From positions 1,488,001 through 1,552,000 of the forward strand of contig NZ_CP041185.1 in the NCBI RefSeq assembly GCF_006517255.1: DNA of 64,000 nt, written 5' to 3'. A model generated the notes under the pieces. That model saw only the letters and a program-made list of their open reading frames with translations, searched no databases and was not told the DNA's origin. Numbering within the stretch: position 1 is the stretch's first letter; each line of letters starts with the position of its first letter. Position numbers and translations under genes: made by a program. Origin of the DNA: Janthinobacterium tructae (GTDB lineage: Bacteria > Pseudomonadota > Gammaproteobacteria > Burkholderiales > Burkholderiaceae_D). Shown one piece after another: positions 8,236 to 17,845 of the stretch.

Positions 8236-8624
8236 GGTGGGATGAGGCCGAACGCGAACAGGACGGCGTCGCGACCGGCAACACAGCACTATAGGCGACC
8301 TCTCACCCGTCGAGCTACGCAATGGCTCGCAATGCTCGCCACGCGAATAATGACCCACGCGCCCCTATGCCGGATAGAATTGGCTTTCACAACAGATGCC
8401 GGTCAGCTCTTGCATATGTGCCAACTCCAGGCCATGATGCGGCTCGACCAGGAGCCGCCCCGCTGTCCAGTACCAGACTATGAGCACCCAGGAAGGTCAC
8501 GCGTCAGTGCTGCTTGCTTACCTTCGGTGATTTCGGAGCGTACGCTATAAAATCTTCTGTGAGCGATATCACCAATATCAGACTGGAGAGCATACCAGGT
8601 GGTGCGGCCGGATCGGTACCGCGT
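8236..8624. other. Intergenic stretch without a recognisable gene
   Basis: Open frames on both strands are short and have no protein-like character. The stretch probably consists of decayed DNA linked with the IS3 remnant at its right. Confidence 0.4.
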
Positions 8625-8766
8625 TTGGCGGCACGGCACCCACCCAGTTCGCCAGCGACCCTGTGGGATCGCGATTCGCTGCGCGGCTTCTTCCAGCTTT
8701 AGCCCTTGGGCCAGCACCAGTTGATTGCCTAGGCCCGCAACTTCGGTGTATATGTCGTTGATTTCA
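8625..8766 (-). pseudogene. IS3-family transposase orfA remnant
   Basis: The minus strand begins MKSTTYTPKLRA, the usual start of an IS3 orfA, then continues in another frame with LVLAQGLKLEEAAQRIAIPQG, the start of the orfA HTH. A frameshift separates the two and the rest of the element is missing. It abuts the 3' end of the monooxygenase gene, so an IS once inserted here. Confidence 0.65.
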
Positions 8767-8885
8767 TGTTTTCACTCCCTTTCACAAGCCTATCAAATGA
8801 CAGTGTCCGACAATGCCAGGCTCGCTCAATAGTGAGGCGTCTCGCGGCCGGAGACGCCATGCGGTGTCTACATTGGCACAGTCCT

Positions 8886-10109
8886 TCAGAGGCGGTACAG
8901 ACTGCCGGAGCCAACGCAGTCCACCGGCGTGCCGTCCGTGCAGCCGGCCATCGGCAAACCCTGCGCCCATCCTGCTGCCAGGGCATGCACGTCACGCAAG
9001 GGATCGGACGCCTTGGCGCGCTCATTGCGAATGCGGCAGGTTTCAGGATCAGTGGCAAACAGACCGCGCGCGAAAACTCGACCCTGCTCGGCCAGCTTCG
9101 CGGTCTTCGGCCCGCGGATCTCCGCGAAGCGCAGCAAGGCTTCATCGAGGCAGCCGTCCGTCCCAACCAGACACCTTGCCAGATGCCAGGCGTCTTCCAG
9201 CGCCTGACAGGCGCCCTGGCCAGATGTCGGCAACGGCGCGTGCGCCGCATCCCCCACGAGCAGCACATTCGCCCGGCTCCACGTGTGCAGCGGCTCCAAG
9301 TCGTGCACGGCAATCAGTCGGATGGCATGCACCGGTGTCGCCTGGATGATGCGGGTGACAGGCTCCGGCCATCCCGCGAACATATCCTCAATCTCCTTAC
9401 GCATATCCGCTGCGGGCGCCGCCCCCGGCAATGGCCGTGCCTGCGCCGCCGCCCAGTAGACCAAATCCGGCCGGACCGCCACGCAACCGAAGCGATCACC
9501 CGCCCCCCAATAATCCTGAATCGCGATATCGCCCACTAATGCACTCTCCCCCTGCGCCACACCCACCCAGTTCACAAAGCCCTGATAAACTGGTGTGTTG
9601 TCCCCCGCGACGAACCTGCGTGCCACCGAGTCCATGCGACCATCGGCGCCGATCAGCAGATCTGGACGAATGCTTACCCCGTTTTCGAACCGCGCCACGG
9701 CTTTACCGCTAGCCTCGAGGTCGATCGCCACCGCCCGATGCCCGAATTCTACCGGGATCCCGGCCTGTGCCGCATGATCCAGCAGTACCGCCTGCAAGTC
9801 CCTGCGCAAAATCGTATGGGTCGGATGTCCCATGATCTGGTCTAGCAGCGCAATATCGATGCCCCCCAAAGAATTGCCCGCAGCATCCTGACGGTGCATT
9901 GCCACCGGCCGGCCTCCCACTGCAGCTATGTCTTGCAGCAACCCTAGTTCCTCTAGCACAAAGCCAGCGTTGGGCCAGAGCGTAACGCCGGCCCCCATAG
10001 TCGCAGGCCCCGCCCGGCGCTCATATACCCGGGGACTGTACCCCTGCTTGCTCAAGGCCAGCGCCACGCTCAACCCTGCAATACCGCCGCCAAGTATTCC
10101 GATTTCCAT
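8886..10109 (-). CDS. FAD-dependent monooxygenase (group A aromatic hydroxylase type)
   Basis: A 407-residue flavoprotein of the salicylate/6-hydroxynicotinate hydroxylase group. The N-terminal dinucleotide fold has ILGGGIAGLSVALAL (residues 4-18) with the acidic end VYERR; a DG motif occurs at LIGADGRMDSVA; the FAD ribityl motif is VLLVGDAAHAPLPTSGQG (about 290). The family uses NAD(P)H and O2 to hydroxylate an aromatic or similar ring. The divergent LysR gene, 137 bp away, is probably its regulator. The substrate is unknown. Confidence 0.88.
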   Translation of the reverse strand: MEIGILGGGIAGLSVALALSKQGYSPRVYERRAGPATMGAGVTLWPNAGFVLEELGLLQDIAAVGGRPVAMHRQDAAGNSLGGIDIALLDQIMGHPTHTILRRDLQAVLLDHAAQAGIPVEFGHRAVAIDLEASGKAVARFENGVSIRPDLLIGADGRMDSVARRFVAGDNTPVYQGFVNWVGVAQGESALVGDIAIQDYWGAGDRFGCVAVRPDLVYWAAAQARPLPGAAPAADMRKEIEDMFAGWPEPVTRIIQATPVHAIRLIAVHDLEPLHTWSRANVLLVGDAAHAPLPTSGQGACQALEDAWHLARCLVGTDGCLDEALLRFAEIRGPKTAKLAEQGRVFARGLFATDPETCRIRNERAKASDPLRDVHALAAGWAQGLPMAGCTDGTPVDCVGSGSLYRL

Positions 10110-10203
10110 GCTGAAGCTCTCCTATTCAATTCGTCCCGACGCGCCGCCGACGGCGATCCATCGGACGAGACGGCATCTTAAATTCCGCCACTGTGGAGTA
10201 CTA

Positions 10204-10230
10204 GTATGTGAAAATGGGCAGCTTTCATAC
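10204..10230. promoter_or_regulatory. Imperfect inverted repeat between monooxygenase and lysR genes
   Basis: GTATGTGAAA and TTTCATAC form inverted arms with a one- to two-base bulge, 17 bp before the LysR start codon. A position between divergent genes and the dyad shape suit a LysR-type binding site. Confidence 0.4.
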
Positions 10231-10246
10231 CTTAATCGGGATAATA

Positions 10247-11164
10247 ATGCGCAATGCCCTCGACCTCAATACAGTCCGTGTCTACGTGGCGGTCGTCGAT
10301 GAGCAAAGCTTTGCCGGCGCGGCACGCCTGCTGACCCTGCCATCTTCCAACGTCAGCCGCCACGTCGCCTCGCTGGAACGCGTGCTGGGCGTCCGCTTGC
10401 TGGAACGCAGCACCCGCCACCTGCGCATGACAGAAGCTGGCAGGCTACTCTACGAACGCGCAAAACCCTTGCTCGGCGCCTTGCTCTCCACCGCGGAAGA
10501 GCTTGGCGCAGTGCAACGCGAACTGCGTGGTCCCCTAAGGATGTGCATGCCAGGCGAAGCGCCAAGGCTGCTAGCTCCTATCCTGGCCGAATTCTGTAGC
10601 CTCCATCCCGGCGTCGAACTGGAATGCGACACGCGCCTGACCGGTCTGGAAGCTCTCCGAGAAGACATGGACCTGTCCATCGTCTTCCATCGTGGGCGCC
10701 AGGATGACAGTACCTTCATCACCCGCGAACTCGCTACGCTGCCCAGCATCGTCGTCGCGGCGCCCGCCCTGCTAGCCAAAACTGGAATACCGCGTCACGT
10801 GCGCGAACTTAGGTCATTGCCTTGCATTACCACCTTGAGCGCGTTAAAGGGCCAGCCCTGGCAGTTTCTCGACGCCGCAGGCGAAATCGTGAAGGTATCT
10901 GTGCGTAGCCGCTATCGTGTTAACAGCGGAGAACTGGCATTGGCGGGCGCGCGGCAAGGCATCGGCTTCGCGATCGTGGCGGCCTATCCATGCCAGGAAG
11001 ATCTTGCCGCGGGCCGATTGCAGGAAGTGCCGCTGGACCTGTGCCCTGCGCCGCTGCAATTGCTTGGCGTGTACAGCCATCGGCATTCCGTGACTGCACG
11101 GGTTCGGGCTTTACTGGAATTGATACAGGTGCGGTTGGAGGGAGTCGGGAGCGGCGCAAGATGA
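10247..11164 (+). CDS. LysR-family transcriptional regulator
   Basis: A 305-residue LysR regulator. The winged HTH occupies residues 1-60 (LNTVRVYVAVVDEQSFAGAA, then LPSSNVSRHVASLERVLGV and the wing LLERSTRHLRMTEAG), followed by the periplasmic-binding-like effector domain. I chose the ATG at 10247, which places the HTH at the usual distance from the N-terminus; the frame opens at 10208. It is divergent from the FAD monooxygenase and so likely activates or represses it. Confidence 0.9.
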   Translation: MRNALDLNTVRVYVAVVDEQSFAGAARLLTLPSSNVSRHVASLERVLGVRLLERSTRHLRMTEAGRLLYERAKPLLGALLSTAEELGAVQRELRGPLRMCMPGEAPRLLAPILAEFCSLHPGVELECDTRLTGLEALREDMDLSIVFHRGRQDDSTFITRELATLPSIVVAAPALLAKTGIPRHVRELRSLPCITTLSALKGQPWQFLDAAGEIVKVSVRSRYRVNSGELALAGARQGIGFAIVAAYPCQEDLAAGRLQEVPLDLCPAPLQLLGVYSHRHSVTARVRALLELIQVRLEGVGSGAR

Positions 11165-11327
11165 AAATCGAATTGAGGAACGCGCCCGAATAGCCGAATG
11201 TCTGCTCCGGGGCCGCGGTTTCCATCGTTGGCATATTCCGCCCCAACGCTTGATCATGCCTGCGCTCTTTGTAGTCAAGTCCTCGATTGAATGGCTGACT
11301 GTCAACTTTTGGCCGACAACCGAAGCA

Positions 11328-11597
11328 CTACGAATCCCTCCAAACTGATTCGAACTCTCGATGGGAGATCGCAATGTATCCTGGCTCTGATAAATCGAGT
11401 GGAATTCCTGCTATCCCGCCAAATTCGTCACCCTCATGCTCGGCACTATAGCAAAGCAGCATGCCAGAAACATACTGCTCAATTTGTCGGGTAACCCATC
11501 CGGCGCTATCGACTTCAAAGTACCACCACGATGTTCCCCATGAATCGTACTGATCACCCCGATTCTCATTCCAGTGTCTCTTAGCGTAGGTGCTCAT
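11328..11597 (-). CDS. Small soluble protein, possibly an orphan immunity protein
   Basis: 89 residues, rich in Trp and acidic residues (WGTSWWYFEVDSAGWVTRQI; C-terminal SHREFESVW). The beta-rich start and the closing FESVW recall the DUF6881 proteins that occur as immunity-like genes in polymorphic toxin loci, but I cannot confirm this. It stands beside two other small genes on the same strand, also of immunity-like size, with no toxin gene next to them. Confidence 0.6.
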   Translation of the reverse strand: MSTYAKRHWNENRGDQYDSWGTSWWYFEVDSAGWVTRQIEQYVSGMLLCYSAEHEGDEFGGIAGIPLDLSEPGYIAISHREFESVWRDS

Positions 11598-11707
11598 ATT
11601 TGGATCGAATCAAGCAGGGTGAGAAGCGTCCGCTTTAGACCGGTTACGCCGTTCATGCGCAACAGATTCTGACCTGAAGCGGTCATAGAACTACCGAAGC
11701 AGGCGGA

Positions 11708-11962
11708 TCAATGAAGTGAATTCACAGCGTCTTGGATATCGTTGATCAACAAGGCGAGATCAGACTGATCGCCGTACATGTCGAGTTCGCGAGTGCCAAT
11801 CAATCCCATGGACAGCGGCCCTGGCGCTGGGTCGGAAGAATATCCAGACACAAATCCTGCGCACCAACCTAGTTGTCGTAGGATAGATTGCCCAGGCGGC
11901 CAGCCTTTCGCTTCCAGAGGCTGAAACTGCTGAATAGCTGATTGAATCTTCCGCAAGAGCAT
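11708..11962 (-). CDS. Small protein of unknown function
   Basis: 84 residues from MLLRKIQSAIQQFQPLEAKG to DIQDAVNSLH. The frame is open further upstream to 12127, but that part overlaps the next gene and does not look like protein. Size, acidic C-terminus and position beside two other small genes suggest an immunity-type or accessory gene. No motif is recognised. Confidence 0.5.
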   Translation of the reverse strand: MLLRKIQSAIQQFQPLEAKGWPPGQSILRQLGWCAGFVSGYSSDPAPGPLSMGLIGTRELDMYGDQSDLALLINDIQDAVNSLH

Positions 11963-12057
11963 TGCTTTGTCTTCCAATGTTTCTTGCTCGCACGAGTGAC
12001 CGCTTGTGGCCGTATGCTGTCGTCGCCGGGAGCGCAAGAGCGGTTGAGTCGAGCCAA

Positions 12058-12249
12058 TCAATCGGGAACCCAAATTTTTTTCGGCATGGCTCGCACGTAA
12101 AGAAAAAGTAGGCCTAAGCAGACCCAAAAGCCATTTCTATAGATGCTCTCTTCCGGAAAAGTGAAGTTCAACATCACACATAACAAAATCAAACTTGCGA
12201 TCAACGACGCTCCAACGAAGGCAAGTCGTCGTGCATTATGCTCAGTCAT
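12058..12249 (-). CDS. Small inner-membrane protein
   Basis: About 63 residues with two hydrophobic segments, LAFVGASLIASLILLCVMLN and FWVCLGLLFLYV, and a basic end PKKIW. Two adjacent ATG codons occur at 12252 and 12249; GGGAGAAG lies just upstream and favours the second. No function is recognised. Confidence 0.55.
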   Translation of the reverse strand: MTEHNARRLAFVGASLIASLILLCVMLNFTFPEESIYRNGFWVCLGLLFLYVRAMPKKIWVPD

Positions 12250-12384
12250 CATCTTCTCCCGGGGCACTTCGTTCAGTGCAGTATATGCGAAAGCGTGAAT
12301 ACCCAGTCTATCGCCTCGGCCACTTCGGGCGGAGCGGTGTGGGCGTTCTCGGTTGGTTTGCATGCCGCCGAGTTGCTCGGTTCG

Positions 12385-13365
12385 TTACAATGGGGATGAA
12401 ACGGCCGGTCGAAATTGCCTTGGCGTCACGCCTATCACTTTGCGCATCAGGCGCCTGAGTGCCGTCGTATCGACATAGCCCACGCGTTCAGCCACTTGCT
12501 CAACCGTCAACTTGCTCGTTTCGAGCAGCATGCGTGCCTTGTTGAGCCGTACGCTCTGCAGCAATGCCGACGTACTGCGCCCCGTGGCGACTCTGACGTG
12601 CCGCGAGAGCGTACGCTCGGACATGCAAAATTCCGCCGCCAACGCTGCAACGCCGGGCGGATTGGGTAAGGCGGACTCGAAACGTTCCACCAGTTTCGCG
12701 ATCAGTGTATTGCCATTGGCAAACATGGCGGGAACGATGAATTGTGCCTGGGATTGCCGGCCATCGATTAACAGCGCGCGCGATACGGCGTCGGCAAGCG
12801 CCGGGCTGAACTGGGTGCTCAACAGGTGCAGCATCAAATCGGTCTGGGCGAGCGCCGCTCCGGCGGTCACGAGCGTTCCATCGCGTATCACCATGCGGTC
12901 GGCATCGACCGCGCAGTGCGGCTCCAGTTGCTGCAATAGCGGCGCCAGCCACCATGAGGTGGTGGCCCGTCGTCCCGCCAGGAGACCGGCGGATTGCAGC
13001 AAAAAAACGGCCCAGCACGACGCAGCCACGGTACCGCCCGCTTGCCCATGCGCTTGCAAGGCCTGCATGGCGCGCAGCGCATCGGGCCGCGCCAGGCGCT
13101 CCGCGATGGCGGGCGGACTCTCCAGGCCAAGGCCGGGAATGACCCAGGTGGAAGCATCCGGACGAGCGGTTTTCGGCAAAATTGTGGCGTCGATGGTCAT
13201 GCCATGGTTAAGCTGGACGGCGCCCTGCGGGGTGACCACGCGCCATCGCGGTGTGGCGCAAGCGACCGTTGCGGCCAGCGACGCCGCGGCCGATAAAATA
13301 TCGAGAGTCAGCGCGACACTCGACGCAAAAGCGCCTGGCAAGACAAGAACCGTGAAATCATTCAT
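12385..13365 (-). CDS. GlxA-type transcriptional regulator (DJ-1/PfpI domain plus AraC HTH)
   Basis: 326 residues. The N-terminal glutamine-amidotransferase-like domain (VLVLPGAFASSVALTLDIL, with the nucleophile-elbow region GGTVAASCWAVFLL around residue 120) is joined to a C-terminal AraC HTH (LAAEFCMSERTLSRHVRVAT and VEQVAERVGYVDTTALRRLM). I start at 13365, where MNDFTVLVLPG matches the family; the ORF opens at 13407. It is divergent, by 98 bp, from the tautomerase/flavin reductase genes and probably controls them. Confidence 0.88.
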   Translation of the reverse strand: MNDFTVLVLPGAFASSVALTLDILSAAASLAATVACATPRWRVVTPQGAVQLNHGMTIDATILPKTARPDASTWVIPGLGLESPPAIAERLARPDALRAMQALQAHGQAGGTVAASCWAVFLLQSAGLLAGRRATTSWWLAPLLQQLEPHCAVDADRMVIRDGTLVTAGAALAQTDLMLHLLSTQFSPALADAVSRALLIDGRQSQAQFIVPAMFANGNTLIAKLVERFESALPNPPGVAALAAEFCMSERTLSRHVRVATGRSTSALLQSVRLNKARMLLETSKLTVEQVAERVGYVDTTALRRLMRKVIGVTPRQFRPAVSSPL

Positions 13366-13463
13366 TGGCTGAAAAAGCTCGAAATATGTCAAAACAGACA
13401 CTGTCATTCTGAATCAATCGAGGTTGTAATACAAGCTCCGATTCATACACAGAAAAGCCGACC

Positions 13464-13922
13464 ATGCCTAACATTCTCGTCAAGATACCGAAAGGTGTAT
13501 TTCCAACCGAACATCGCGCCGCCTTGGTAAAAAAGCTGAACGACGCCGCCGCCGCCGCGGAGCAAATTCCCGACGACCCGCGGAAGCGGTCGATGTGCTG
13601 GGTGATCCTCGACGAAGTGGAGCCAGGATCGTGGACCTGCGGCGCAAACGACATGAGCGCACGATTGCTGCCCTGCCTTGCTGTCATCTACGTTCCGGCT
13701 GGCGTCCTGGACGACGCGTCCCAGACCATGTATGTCGATTTGGTCCACGCGGCGTTCAAGCAGTCTCTGCCATCGACCGAGAAACGCCAGTTGGCGACGT
13801 CCGTCATACTGCATCATGTGGCCGATGGCAGCTGGGGTGTCAACGGCGCCAACTGGCGGCTTCCCGACTTCGCGCAGGCAGCAGGCTATGCGCACCTTCA
13901 GGCATTGCTTCCCCGCGCCTGA
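13464..13922 (+). CDS. Tautomerase-superfamily protein
   Basis: 152 residues beginning MPNILVKIPKGVFP, so that Pro2 becomes the N-terminal catalytic proline after methionine removal, the hallmark of the 4-oxalocrotonate tautomerase/MIF superfamily. It is about twice the length of a 4-OT subunit, as in fused-dimer members; a second beta-alpha-beta unit follows VYVDLVHAAFKQ. Family members isomerise keto-enol substrates or dehalogenate. It lies downstream of and divergent from a GlxA regulator and upstream of an FMN reductase. Confidence 0.75.
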   Translation: MPNILVKIPKGVFPTEHRAALVKKLNDAAAAAEQIPDDPRKRSMCWVILDEVEPGSWTCGANDMSARLLPCLAVIYVPAGVLDDASQTMYVDLVHAAFKQSLPSTEKRQLATSVILHHVADGSWGVNGANWRLPDFAQAAGYAHLQALLPRA

Positions 13923-14045
13923 CGCGGTCAAAAGGCGGCCTGACTGCGCCGACACCATCCTGACGGCAGCTAGCTGCCTCAGCGCGTGCCGGCTATCTGC
14001 CAGACATGCAATACTATCCACCCGATCGATCACGGTTCACTCAAG

Positions 14046-14603
14046 ATGCGTTTACTTTCCTTGTCCGGCAGCTTGCGCGCTGCATCGTCCAACACGCACA
14101 CACTCATCGCAGCTGGCCTGCTGGCTCCGCCAGGCGTCGTCATCGAACATTACGATGCGATTGGCGAGCTGCCTCACTTTACTCCGGATCTCGATGCCAA
14201 CCTTCCGCAGAGCATCGTTGACTTGCGCAGCCGCGTATGTCAGGCGGACGGCCTCCTGATTGCCTGCCCCGAATACGCGCGCGGGATACCAGGGTCTTTC
14301 AAGAACATGCTCGATTGGCTCGTAGGCAGCCCGGATTTTCCGGGCAAGCCCGTCGCGCTGTTCAATACCTCGCCCAGAGCATCCGCTGCGCAAGCCGCCT
14401 TGAAGTTGGTCCTGGAAACGATGTCGGCAACGATCATCCACGATGCTTGCGCCACGCTTCACTTGCCGGGCAAGCAGGCAGACCCGCTTACCATCGCACA
14501 TGATCCCGTGAGCGGCGCAATACTGCGGCATGCGATTCAGGCACTCGTAGAACATCTCGAGGTCGAGGCGGCGCCAACTTGTAGTCCACTGGCAGAGCAA
14601 TAA
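14046..14603 (+). CDS. NADPH-dependent FMN reductase family protein
   Basis: 185 residues with the flavodoxin-like signature LSGSLRAASSNT (residues 5-16) for FMN phosphate binding and the second motif CPEYARGIPGSFKNMLDWL (about 76-94). It reduces FMN or quinones with NAD(P)H. The ATG at 14046 puts the first strand at the N-terminus. It follows the tautomerase gene by 123 bp on the same strand. Confidence 0.88.
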   Translation: MRLLSLSGSLRAASSNTHTLIAAGLLAPPGVVIEHYDAIGELPHFTPDLDANLPQSIVDLRSRVCQADGLLIACPEYARGIPGSFKNMLDWLVGSPDFPGKPVALFNTSPRASAAQAALKLVLETMSATIIHDACATLHLPGKQADPLTIAHDPVSGAILRHAIQALVEHLEVEAAPTCSPLAEQ

Positions 14604-14713
14604 TACGCCACGTCAATTTTTCACTTTTGATGGGTAGATCTCATACTGCCTGCATTCACGCGTCAACTTCGTTGGCGTCCACTTCAGGTTCGACAGACGG
14701 GGGGGGAACAAGT

Positions 14714-15574
14714 ATGAAAAAGACCGAACAGCGTTCCACGATGCAGACTATCCAATATGGAGCGTCCGCCGACCAGCAAGGGGATCTGTACCTTCCCGCA
14801 ACACCACGGCCGCCCGTTGTTTGCCTGCTGCACGGTGGGTTTTGGCGGATGCCTTATGGTCGTGATCAGATGAACGCCATCGCCAACGACTTGGTAGCCC
14901 ACGGTCTTGCCGTCTGGAATATGGAATACCGTCGGCTGGGTGCGCCTCAGACCGCATGGCCAGTAACAATGGACGATGTTGCCGCTGGCATCGGCCACCT
15001 GGCGGACCTTTGTACCGGAGGTATTGACGTCGATCTTGACCGCGTCATCGTGGTCGGCCACTCTGCCGGTGGCCATCTCGCATTGTGGGCGGCCGGGCGC
15101 AGTCACGCTCGAAACACCTCATTGGCAGGCGTTCGTATACAGGCTGTCGTCGGGTTGGCACCTGTTGCTGACCTTGCCGAGGCTTACGTCCGAAAGGTTG
15201 GCGGTGAAGTAGTGGTAGAACTGCTTGGTGGCACCCCGGCTCAGTATCCGGACCGACTTCGTGCAGCATCGCCGATGGAGATGCTCCCCTTGCGCGTCAG
15301 ACAGTTCATTCTTCATGGTATCGCCGATGGTGTGGTCCCCATCGACCTTTCACTAGGCTATGTAAGGGCGGCAGAGGCAGCAGGTGACACTGTAGAGCTC
15401 ATTGAATTGCCGGGTACGGGTCACATGGAATACCTCGATCCAGACAGCGAGGCCCATGCGATCCTTCGTCGTTGGCTACTGGAGTCCATGAGCGAGGCCG
15501 GATCGCGGGTAAGCGCTGTCGAACAACAGCTTGCAGCGGACGGTGCCCACGCCTCCACAGAGCAGGAGCATTAG
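14714..15574 (+). CDS. Alpha/beta hydrolase, esterase/kynurenine-formamidase-like
   Basis: 286 residues. Oxyanion-hole motif LLHGGFW, nucleophile elbow VVGHSAGGHLALWA, a late Asp in ADGVVPIDLS and the His in GTGHMEYLD complete a Ser-Asp-His triad. No signal peptide. I start at 14714 because the frame upstream (from 14627) is unlike protein and a G-rich tract stands before the ATG. The combination HGGFW and GHSAGGHLA is common in formamidase-type and carboxylesterase members. Confidence 0.85.
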   Translation: MKKTEQRSTMQTIQYGASADQQGDLYLPATPRPPVVCLLHGGFWRMPYGRDQMNAIANDLVAHGLAVWNMEYRRLGAPQTAWPVTMDDVAAGIGHLADLCTGGIDVDLDRVIVVGHSAGGHLALWAAGRSHARNTSLAGVRIQAVVGLAPVADLAEAYVRKVGGEVVVELLGGTPAQYPDRLRAASPMEMLPLRVRQFILHGIADGVVPIDLSLGYVRAAEAAGDTVELIELPGTGHMEYLDPDSEAHAILRRWLLESMSEAGSRVSAVEQQLAADGAHASTEQEH

Positions 15575-15922
15575 GCCTCCTCTACGGATTTCCCGCCACT
15601 CTAGATTTATCCCCTGCGCTCGGAAGGGAAACGACGCAGCTTTGTGTTAGACCCTACGACCCACAGTTTTCGTTTGACGCCGTCTCTTTTGCCAACCCGT
15701 CAAGGTGGAACTATTCGGCAAGAGGACCGTGGACGCCATATTGGCCGCCATGGTACACGCCGCGCTGCTGAGGTAACGCGATTCCTTCTCTTTGCGGCTC
15801 GCTGATCAGCGTCCGCTCGAATTCGGCGAACACCCCATACCCAAGTTTAACGTACTTTAGAATCCGAATGCCGAGACGCGCCCTGCCTAAATTGCTCGGT
15901 TATGCGGCGTGGCGAGGCAGTA
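15575..15922. other. Intergenic stretch, nothing recognised
   Basis: About 350 bp between convergent genes. No convincing frame, repeat or terminator with a T run is visible. Confidence 0.5.
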
Positions 15923-16621
15923 TCATGCCTCACCTTTCAGGACGAAATCGACTGCAGCGAGTGCATGTAGTTGGGTGCTGTCGAGCAAGGACAGGTCGCT
16001 GTGCTCCTGCTGTAGCAGCAGGCTGATTTCCGTGCAGCCGAGGACGACGGCTTGTGCGCCGCGCGCGGCCAGCGCATCGATAGCGCGCAGGAAGACGGCA
16101 CGTGAGCAAGTTCGCACAATGCCGGCGCACAGTTCGGTATAAATGATGCCGTGCAAGGCAGTTTGCTGTGCCTCGGGTGGTACGAGGACTTCCAGGCCGT
16201 GCCGTTCCAACCGATCGCGCAGAAAGCGTTGCTGCATGGTGAACGCGGTGCCGAGCAGGCCGACCGTACACAATCCTAGCGCCTGTGCTGCGCTGCCAAC
16301 GGGATCGGCGATGTGCAGGAATGGCAATGGCGATGCCGAAGCAATTTCGTCGGCGAGCACATGCATTGTGTTGGTGCACAGCACGATGCCATCGGCGCCC
16401 CCAGCATGCAGACGTACCGTCGCATCGCGCAGGATGCTCCCGGCATCTTGCCAGCGGCCTGCATGCTGCGCTTGCGCGACGGGGCCGAAATCAACGCTGT
16501 ATAGCAACACGGGCGCAGAGCGAAGCGGCCCCAGGCGGGCGCGCACGCCCTGATTGATGATGCGGTAATATTCAGCACTGGATTCCCAGCTCATGCCGCC
16601 GATCAATCCGATTGTTCGCAT
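15923..16621 (-). CDS. Aspartate/glutamate racemase family protein
   Basis: 232 residues beginning MRTIGLIGGMSWESSAEYY, the conserved start of the family. Two catalytic cysteines are present, in IVLCTNTMH (about residue 82) and VLGCTEISLLL (about residue 194). Members racemise L-aspartate or L-glutamate without a cofactor. Start at 16621; the longer frame to 16687 adds an unrelated leader. It is divergent from an AraC-type regulator 90 bp away. Confidence 0.9.
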   Translation of the reverse strand: MRTIGLIGGMSWESSAEYYRIINQGVRARLGPLRSAPVLLYSVDFGPVAQAQHAGRWQDAGSILRDATVRLHAGGADGIVLCTNTMHVLADEIASASPLPFLHIADPVGSAAQALGLCTVGLLGTAFTMQQRFLRDRLERHGLEVLVPPEAQQTALHGIIYTELCAGIVRTCSRAVFLRAIDALAARGAQAVVLGCTEISLLLQQEHSDLSLLDSTQLHALAAVDFVLKGEA

Positions 16622-16710
16622 ATGCTTTCCTGACGTGTGTGGTAGATGTACTACTGTGAGCCCGGCTAGTATCTCCATTACCAACATTTTTATCTATCAG
16701 GAAATTTCAC

Positions 16711-17529
16711 ATGGCAGGGCCACTTATCAAGGAGAGTACAGGCGGCGCAATGCCTGTCGTCACGCACGCAGCAGGCGGACTGTGCCTGCAGCTTTTGCCG
16801 GGCGCACCTTACAGCGCGCGCGATCCGGTGCAATCACAAAGCATGGGAGTGTCGCTGCAGCGTCAGCGGGGCGTGCATGCGATAGGTTCCGACCGGCGCG
16901 TCGATTTCGATACATGGCCTGGCGTGCTCGCTTGCACGCCAGCCGGGATTGATGTTTTTTCCGAATCTGCGCAAGGTGGCGAGTACCTCGTCCTGCGCTG
17001 GCGTGGCGCCGCGTTGACCGACGCGCCGGAGGCGAATCCTCTTGAGAGGCGCGTGGAAACGGCCGGACACCGGCAGGCTCTCGCTCTGGCGCTACGCCTG
17101 CGACGGCTAATGCTGGATACACAGGCGGACCCACTGGCGCTGGAACACTCGGCGTTGGCATTACTGTCGCTGCGTCCGGTATGCAAAGAGGCACCCCGAG
17201 ACACGGCGCGGGTCGACATGGCGCGGGTGTTAGAGCGGATCGCTTGCCAGTTCGGCCAGGGACTGACGCTGGAACAGCTGGCCGCAGATGAAGGCTTGCC
17301 GGTCCTGCGTTTCCTGCGCGACTTTACTCAGGCGACAGGCATGACGCCGCATGCATACATTGTGGAAACGCGCGTGCAGGCGGCGCGGAGCATGCTACAG
17401 GAGGCGGATAGGCCGCTGGCGGACATTGCCTGCGCCAGCGGCTTTGCACATCAGTCGCACATGGGCAGTGCCATGCGCGCGTCCCTGGGCATGACGCCAA
17501 CCCAGTATCGCCAGTTGCTGGGGACTTAA
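16711..17529 (+). CDS. AraC-family transcriptional regulator
   Basis: 272 residues with a C-terminal double HTH: LEQLAADEGLPVLRFLRDFT and ADIACASGFAHQSHMGSAMR with the closing LGMTPTQYRQL. The N-terminal cupin-like sensor (about 1-150) has no recognised ligand. Being divergent from the racemase gene it is the obvious candidate for its control. Confidence 0.88.
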   Translation: MAGPLIKESTGGAMPVVTHAAGGLCLQLLPGAPYSARDPVQSQSMGVSLQRQRGVHAIGSDRRVDFDTWPGVLACTPAGIDVFSESAQGGEYLVLRWRGAALTDAPEANPLERRVETAGHRQALALALRLRRLMLDTQADPLALEHSALALLSLRPVCKEAPRDTARVDMARVLERIACQFGQGLTLEQLAADEGLPVLRFLRDFTQATGMTPHAYIVETRVQAARSMLQEADRPLADIACASGFAHQSHMGSAMRASLGMTPTQYRQLLGT

Positions 17530-17669
17530 ATATCTGCAAGCGGTTCGTCCACCGCCTGTGGCAGGAACCCCTCCAGATAATTTATCGCCACGACTGACGG
17601 GTCAACGGGAACTAGAAGTTTCATGACTAGCGCATGCTTCAATTTCGATTTGATGCTGCCGAGTGCCAT
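17526..17669 (-). CDS. Short open frame of unknown value
   Basis: A 47-codon frame, MALGSIKSKLKHALV to VDEPLADI, ends just inside the 3' end of the convergent AraC gene. It may be the tail of a decayed gene, since the frame continues upstream for some codons without a start. Confidence 0.25.
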   Translation of the reverse strand: MALGSIKSKLKHALVMKLLVPVDPSVVAINYLEGFLPQAVDEPLADI

Positions 17670-17845
17670 ATGGGACTGATCGTGATAGCCAATCCACAGG
17701 CAGCGCGTTACAAATCCAGAGTCCCATTGAGCGCCTCAAGCAAGTGATGGGCGGTCAGTAATAGCGCGGTATGCAGCTCTAGCGCTTCACGTTGGCATTC
17801 TGCTGCAATTGCTTCAGATCAGTACAGGCGATGCTCTGCAACTCT

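Noticed and set aside
15575..15922. Remnant gene between the hydrolase and racemase genes
   Set aside because: No frame gives a recognisable segment.
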